Of a DNA stretch of 18,459 nucleotides, positions 15,205 to 18,459 are shown piece after piece (within the stretch, counting starts at the first letter, position 1; the number at the start of each line of letters is the position of its first letter). The translations under genes and the position numbers were made by a program. The stretch is from the NCBI GenBank assembly GCA_900545835.1, contig URBB01000034.1, positions 1-18,459 of the forward strand, read 5' to 3'. The notes beneath the pieces are model-generated. The model was not told where the DNA came from. It worked only from the letters and a program-made list of their open reading frames with translations, and did not search any database. The stretch comes from an uncultured Collinsella sp. (GTDB lineage Bacteria; Actinomycetota; Coriobacteriia; Coriobacteriales; Coriobacteriaceae).

Positions 15205-15335
15205 GTCCGATCTGCGACGCGAACATCCCGAGCCAAGAGGAATTACGGTTACTGGTACAGCCGGGGACTTGCACCCCGATTCTCCCAAACGCGCAGGAAA
15301 ACCGCGCATTCGTGCGTCTCCGCACCACCATCTAG
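15205..15335 (-). promoter_or_regulatory. Cobalamin (B12) riboswitch
   Basis: On the minus strand the leader contains the conserved cobalamin-aptamer core: GGGAGAATC, then GGGGTGCAAGTCCCC, then GGCTGTACCAGTAACCGTAA (about 15288-15242). It closely follows the usual GGGAAnC-GGTGnAAnTCC-GCTG-CC-GnAACnGT consensus. Downstream, GGCTCGGGATGTTCGC (15234-15219) fits the B12 box. A P3-like hairpin with GCGCGG/CCTGCGC arms precedes the core. The element lies between a promoter and the large DUF4430 gene. By known behaviour of the class it should repress downstream expression when adenosyl- or other cobalamin is abundant. The outer boundaries are approximate. Confidence 0.9.
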
Positions 15336-15342
15336 GCCATCG

Positions 15343-15371
15343 ATTATTACCGTCAATATGGTATCACGCAA
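15343..15371 (-). promoter_or_regulatory. Promoter of the DUF4430 operon
   Basis: On the minus strand, TTGCGT (15371-15366) and AATAAT (15348-15343) are separated by 17 bases, matching the -35 and -10 consensus at four and five positions. Transcription would begin near 15336, just at the 5' edge of the riboswitch. The -35 overlaps the T tract of the terminator of the preceding operon. Confidence 0.6.
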
Positions 15372-15398
15372 AAAGGGCCTCGCGCGCAGGCGAAGCCC
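15370..15398 (-). terminator. Terminator after the AarF/UbiB-kinase gene
   Basis: Minus-strand reading: GGGCTTCGC (15398-15390) pairs with GCGAGGCCC (15383-15375), with one G-U pair, and is followed by TTTTT (15374-15370). It lies about 50 bases past the kinase stop codon and separates that operon from the co-directional riboswitch operon. Confidence 0.88.
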
Positions 15399-15449
15399 AA
15401 GGTAAAAGCTATTGTTTGCGATAGGAAAATGCGGTGACAGTCGCAGCCT

Positions 15450-17213
15450 CTAGTGCTTGCCGCCGTGACTGTTGAGCCAGATATTGCGGCCCAGCATAAG
15501 CGCCAGCACCAGCGCGCTCACGTAGCCCATAAAGCCAATGACCGGGATACCAAACACAACCGGCTCGATGCGTGCGTAGTACACCACCGACGAACCGATA
15601 AACAGGCCGGCGATAACGATAGCCATCGACATGCGGTCGATAATTCCGCCCAGCTGTCGCAGCGCCTTATCGCTGCTCATGATCTGCGTGTTCACCTTAA
15701 GCTGGCCGCGCGTGAGCATACGCGAAGCCAAGCCCAGATACTCGGCCGCCTCGAGCGAGCCTTTTGCCGCGCGATAGCTGCTCGCGGCAAGATCGCGCCC
15801 CATGTCGCGCACGCGCGCATAGGTGCTTTTCTCGTTTATAATGTGCGTTTGGATGATCTGAATCATGTTGACGTTGGGCATGTACTCGGTCAACAAACCC
15901 TCGAGCGTCACCATGCCGCGCGCGAACATCGTCACCACGCTCGGCAGCTCAACGTCATTCTTACGCGCGAGGTTTAGCAGCGAGGTCAAAAACTCGCCGA
16001 TATCCAGATCCTTCAGGTCAAGGCCCGCAAAGTCGGCGACGATAAAGTCCAAGTCGGACAAAAACGCTGAATGATCGAGCTCAGCCGAGTCGCCACGCGT
16101 CACGGCGAAGCGCATGAGCGAATCCTTGAGCTTGGGCACGTCGCCCTCGGCCACGGCGAAAATCATGTCCTTGACGATACCGCGATCGTGGCTCGACATG
16201 CGTCCGACCATGCCCAAGTCGATAAAGTAAACGATGCCGTCCTTGAGAATGATGTTTCCCGCATGCGGGTCGGCATGGAAAAAGCCGTCGTCGAGCACCT
16301 GCGTCGAGTAGTCCTCGACAATCGCGGCACCGATCTTTTCCAAGTCATAGCCCTCGGCCACCAAGCGTTCGGGATCGGCGATCGAAATGCCGTCAACGTA
16401 ATCCATGACCACCACGTGCTCGGTGCACAGGTCCAGATAGGATTTAGGGCACGTCACGCCATGAACGCTCTTATGGAACTCGTAGAAGTCGTTGAGGTTT
16501 TTGGCCTCGGCCAAAAAGTTGGTCTCCTCGCGAAACGAGGTCCACAACTCCTCGACTACGCCGTGCAGGTCAACGAATTGATCGGTGTTGACGAACTTGG
16601 AAACGATACGCACCACCGAGCGGATGATATCGATGTCCTGCGCCATAACCTGCTGCGCACCGGGGCGCTGCACCTTGACGGCCACGTCCTCGCCCGTCAC
16701 CAGACGAGCGCGGTGCACCTGCGCGAGCGATGCGCTACCAAGCGGATTGGGGTCGATCGCATCGAACATCTCCCCCAGGCGCAGGCCGTATTCTTCTTCC
16801 AGACAGCTGAGTACGACCTCGTACGGCACCGGCTCCACGTCGGAGCGCAGACGACGCAGCTCGTCGCAAAAGCGCTGCGGCAGAATCTCGGACCGGTTGG
16901 CCAAAATCTGCCCCATCTTGACGAACATGGGGCCGAGTTCCTCGAGCAGGCGGCGCAAACGAACCGGCGTGAGGTTATCCCACACGCGGTACTTTTTGAC
17001 CAGGCGAACAATCTGCCCGATGCGTTCGCGACGACCCGCCGGCGTGAGCTGGTATTCCTCGTCCGGCGCCATCGCGTCGGGCTCCTCGGGCACCATATCG
17101 ACAGCGCGCGGCTTCTTGCGAGCGCCCGAGACGACGGCATCGACCTCATCGACAACCGCCGCCTCGTCACCCAAGGGATCTAGATTGTTGTAATCGGTGG
17201 TGGAATCTGCCAT
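15450..17213 (-). CDS. AarF/ABC1/UbiB-family atypical kinase
   Basis: A 587-residue protein. Family motifs in order: KMGQ (99-102, the KxGQ motif), the Ala/Ser-rich nucleotide loop GSAS (159-162), VAVKVQRPG with Lys180, HADPHAGN (313-320, catalytic loop with Asp315 and Asn320) and DLG (332-334, metal-binding). Two hydrophobic helices close the protein (about 528-546 and 553-575), placing the kinase-like domain on the cytoplasmic face. UbiB-type ATPases help extract or handle polyisoprenoid or quinone-type lipids; the exact role in bacteria without ubiquinone is unknown. An acidic N-terminal extension of about 55 residues is family-atypical. The phasin-like gene ends eight bases upstream, so the two are one operon and start by coupling; no strong ribosome site is visible. 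Confidence 0.92.
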   Translation of the reverse strand: MADSTTDYNNLDPLGDEAAVVDEVDAVVSGARKKPRAVDMVPEEPDAMAPDEEYQLTPAGRRERIGQIVRLVKKYRVWDNLTPVRLRRLLEELGPMFVKMGQILANRSEILPQRFCDELRRLRSDVEPVPYEVVLSCLEEEYGLRLGEMFDAIDPNPLGSASLAQVHRARLVTGEDVAVKVQRPGAQQVMAQDIDIIRSVVRIVSKFVNTDQFVDLHGVVEELWTSFREETNFLAEAKNLNDFYEFHKSVHGVTCPKSYLDLCTEHVVVMDYVDGISIADPERLVAEGYDLEKIGAAIVEDYSTQVLDDGFFHADPHAGNIILKDGIVYFIDLGMVGRMSSHDRGIVKDMIFAVAEGDVPKLKDSLMRFAVTRGDSAELDHSAFLSDLDFIVADFAGLDLKDLDIGEFLTSLLNLARKNDVELPSVVTMFARGMVTLEGLLTEYMPNVNMIQIIQTHIINEKSTYARVRDMGRDLAASSYRAAKGSLEAAEYLGLASRMLTRGQLKVNTQIMSSDKALRQLGGIIDRMSMAIVIAGLFIGSSVVYYARIEPVVFGIPVIGFMGYVSALVLALMLGRNIWLNSHGGKH

Positions 17214-17221
17214 CTGCGCTG

Positions 17222-17638
17222 CTACTCGGCCTCTTCGGTATCCTTCGCATCGTCGGGCTCAACGGACTCGACGGGCACCGAGGTCACGTTGTCCTCGACC
17301 GAATCGACGATGTCGCGCACATGGGCCAGGAAGGCCGTGCGCTCGGGGGCGGTCATAACGCGGACGCGGGCAAGGATGAGCTCGTCGAGCACGCGCTGGG
17401 CCGCGGTCTCGCCCTGCATGCCCAAGCGCTCGGTCAGATCGGAGATGGTACCGCCGGCCTGCTCGAACATGTCGGACACGCTGCGGGCGATATCGGGGGT
17501 GGCGGTGTCCTTGCGGACCTGCTCGCCCTTGGTGTTAAGGTCGTCGAGGACCTTCTTGCCGCCTTCGACAGCAACGGCGGCAGCGCCAAAGCCCACGTTA
17601 ATGGCGCCGTTAACAAGCTGATCGAGTTTCATAACCAT
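17222..17638 (-). CDS. Phasin-like small helical protein
   Basis: 138 residues from the ATG at 17638-17636, which has GGAG six bases upstream. A TTG four codons earlier overlaps that ribosome site and is not used. A short amphipathic N-terminus with LVNGAINVGFGAAAVAVEGG is followed by long predicted helices and an acidic disordered tail (VESVEPDDAKDTEEAE). This layout resembles the phasin/PhaF-PhaI-like family often encoded next to AarF/UbiB kinases in Firmicutes and Actinobacteria. No polyhydroxyalkanoate genes are nearby, so a role on lipid or membrane surfaces with the kinase is more likely than granule coating. Family assignment is from pattern and neighbourhood. Confidence 0.68.
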   Translation of the reverse strand: MVMKLDQLVNGAINVGFGAAAVAVEGGKKVLDDLNTKGEQVRKDTATPDIARSVSDMFEQAGGTISDLTERLGMQGETAAQRVLDELILARVRVMTAPERTAFLAHVRDIVDSVEDNVTSVPVESVEPDDAKDTEEAE

Positions 17639-17673
17639 GGTTGTCTCCAATCACAAACAACTGCATTGGCGTT

Positions 17674-17703
17674 CTTGTACCCAAGATTGGGTGAACGACA
17701 CAA
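17674..17703 (-). promoter_or_regulatory. Candidate promoter with internal palindrome, phasin-kinase operon
   Basis: On the minus strand, TTGTGT (17703-17698) and TACAAG (17679-17674) are spaced by 18 bases, each a modest match to -35 and -10. The spacer contains the palindrome ACCCAA-GA-TTGGGT (plus-strand 17679-17692), a possible repressor site. The start of the transcript would be about 30 bases before the ATG. Confidence 0.35.
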
Positions 17704-17730
17704 AATCGTTTTACCGCCAAGATAGGAATC

Positions 17731-17767
17731 GAGCGGGGCAAAGCCTTTGACGGCGTTTGCCCCGCTC
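17731..17767 (-). terminator. Hairpin terminator after the C69 dipeptidase gene
   Basis: A perfect 12-base stem, GAGCGGGGCAAA (17731-17742) with TTTGCCCCGCTC (17756-17767), and an inner GCC/GGC extension. Read on the minus strand it lies about 20 bases past the dipeptidase stop. The following ATTCCTATCTT is only moderately T-rich, so termination could be partly factor-dependent. Confidence 0.7.
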
Positions 17768-17786
17768 GCTCGCTGCAAGGTTGTCG

Positions 17787-18410
17787 TTACCTTACGTTGT
17801 CGTTCATCGCGAAGGAGTTCTTCATGGCACAGCTCGTGGTGTAGAGCACCTTGCCCAACAGGGCATCGGTCTCCACGCGTACGAGCTCGGCAAAGGCCTC
17901 GTTGGCGCGAGCGAGCTCGGCAGGCACCTCGGCATCGGGCAGGGCAGCAACGGCAGCGTCAACGTCGTGAATCTGCTTGTGGCCCATGCCGCCGAGCTTC
18001 TCCTGATAATCCTCGACCGCGCGACCGCACTCATGGAAGCGGACGTCAGCCAGCGCGCCGATCAAGCGGTTGGCCCAGTAGAAGTTTTCGGACGTCACGC
18101 GAGCCTGCGTGTCGGCATAGTACTCGGGCATGGTCTCGACATTGGCATACAGCGGTACGAGCGCGTTAAACGAGTTGGAGCCAAACGCCATCCACTGCAC
18201 GGCGCGATACGCCGGCTGCGCATAGGGGCGCAGCTGCAGCACGGCGAGCTGGCTGTTGCGGTTGATGCCGATGGGACGATAGGCGCCGCGCGTGGCGGGC
18301 GTACCCTTGCTGCCGTAGCAGTCGTACTCCGTGCCCTGGTAGTGGCTCGAAAGCACGTACTTGATGTCCTCGATGGTCACCTTGCGCTCGGGCACGCGGC
18401 TCCAGGGGAT
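17787..18410 (-). CDS. C69-family dipeptidase, C-terminal part (cut by contig end)
   Basis: The last 207 codons of a gene whose 5' part lies beyond the contig. Segments such as IPWSRVPERKVTIEDIKYVL, HYQGTEYDCYG, RPIGINRNSQLAVLQLRP, VQWMAFGSNSFNALVPLYAN and ENFYWANRLIGALAD match the C-terminal half of PepD-type C69 dipeptidases, N-terminal-nucleophile hydrolases of about 470-550 residues. The catalytic N-terminal cysteine is in the missing part, so activity cannot be judged. An apparent ATG at 18425 belongs to adapter: its first codons spell MYKRQ, the known translation of the Nextera mosaic end. Genomic sequence starts at the following isoleucine codon. Confidence 0.88.
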   Translation of the reverse strand: MPWSRVPERKVTIEDIKYVLSSHYQGTEYDCYGSKGTPATRGAYRPIGINRNSQLAVLQLRPYAQPAYRAVQWMAFGSNSFNALVPLYANVETMPEYYADTQARVTSENFYWANRLIGALADVRFHECGRAVEDYQEKLGGMGHKQIHDVDAAVAALPDAEVPAELARANEAFAELVRVETDALLGKVLYTTSCAMKNSFAMNDNVR

Positions 18411-18459
18411 CTGTCTCTTATACACATCTGACGCTGCCGACGACGGAGAGAGTGTAGAT
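18411..18459 (+). other. Illumina Nextera i5-side adapter (artefact)
   Basis: Non-biological sequence. The mosaic end CTGTCTCTTATACACATCT occupies 18411-18429 and GACGCTGCCGACGA 18430-18443. CGGAGAGA at 18444-18451 is in the place of the i5 index, and GTGTAGAT (18452-18459) is the start of reverse-complemented P5. From memory, the index TCTCTCCG is Nextera S511. Confidence 0.98.

Noticed and set aside
16071..17183. Plus-strand frame of 370 residues opposite the AarF/UbiB kinase
   Set aside because: The kinase motifs are intact on the minus strand; the plus-strand product is His/Arg/Val-rich with no ribosome site.
48..18410. tRNA, rRNA, CRISPR and prophage elements
   Set aside because: I looked for cloverleaf arms, conserved rRNA strings, spaced repeats and integrase or structural phage motifs in the intergenic regions and found none that I can support.
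17757..18431. Plus-strand frame of 224 residues at the right end
   Set aside because: It ends in adapter-derived LSLIHI and lies antisense to the recognisable C69 dipeptidase.

Overview
The window is one high-GC bacterial contig of about 18.4 kb. Gene content and style point to the Coriobacteriia, most likely the human-gut genus Collinsella: roughly 60% G+C by eye, class III fructose-bisphosphatase, DegV and C69 dipeptidase families, and wall-spanning DUF4430 surface proteins with long Ser/Lys/Asp stalks. The genus is inference; there is no rRNA gene to confirm it. Both ends are uncleaned Illumina Nextera adapter, including index bases (1-47 and 18411-18459), so the biological sequence is only 48-18410 and both edge genes are cut.

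Left part (48-4552): a minus-strand pair, queH (cut by the edge) preceded by a membrane zincin with an HELVH motif, diverges from a plus-strand pair made of a methionyl-tRNA synthetase-like protein with an altered KMSKS loop and an RsmB/NOP-type RNA m5C methyltransferase. A 56-residue single-pass membrane protein faces this pair on the minus strand. The theme is tRNA/rRNA maturation and charging.

Middle (4744-10210): a TIM-barrel protein with acidic extensions, possibly translated from a leaderless mRNA, ends in a strong terminator. A DegV-type fatty-acid-binding protein (minus) diverges from class III fructose-1,6-bisphosphatase (plus), with a perfect 10-10-10 inverted repeat just upstream of the latter. 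Two adjacent GtrA-family membrane proteins follow, each with its own terminator.

Right part (10246-18410), all on the minus strand: a C69 dipeptidase (cut by the edge); a phasin-like plus AarF/UbiB-kinase operon; and the most interesting locus, a cobalamin riboswitch driving two adjoining surface-protein genes. The first encodes 1291 residues: signal peptide, four tandem DUF4430 (transcobalamin C-terminal-like) repeats, a PQQ/WD40-like beta-propeller, an InlB-type repeat, a Lys/Ser/Asp stalk and a C-terminal membrane anchor without a recognisable LPXTG. The second encodes a protein with an N-terminal anchor, a similar stalk and one DUF4430 domain at its tip. I infer a B12-repressed corrinoid-capture apparatus at the cell surface. 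No B12 transporter gene lies in the window.
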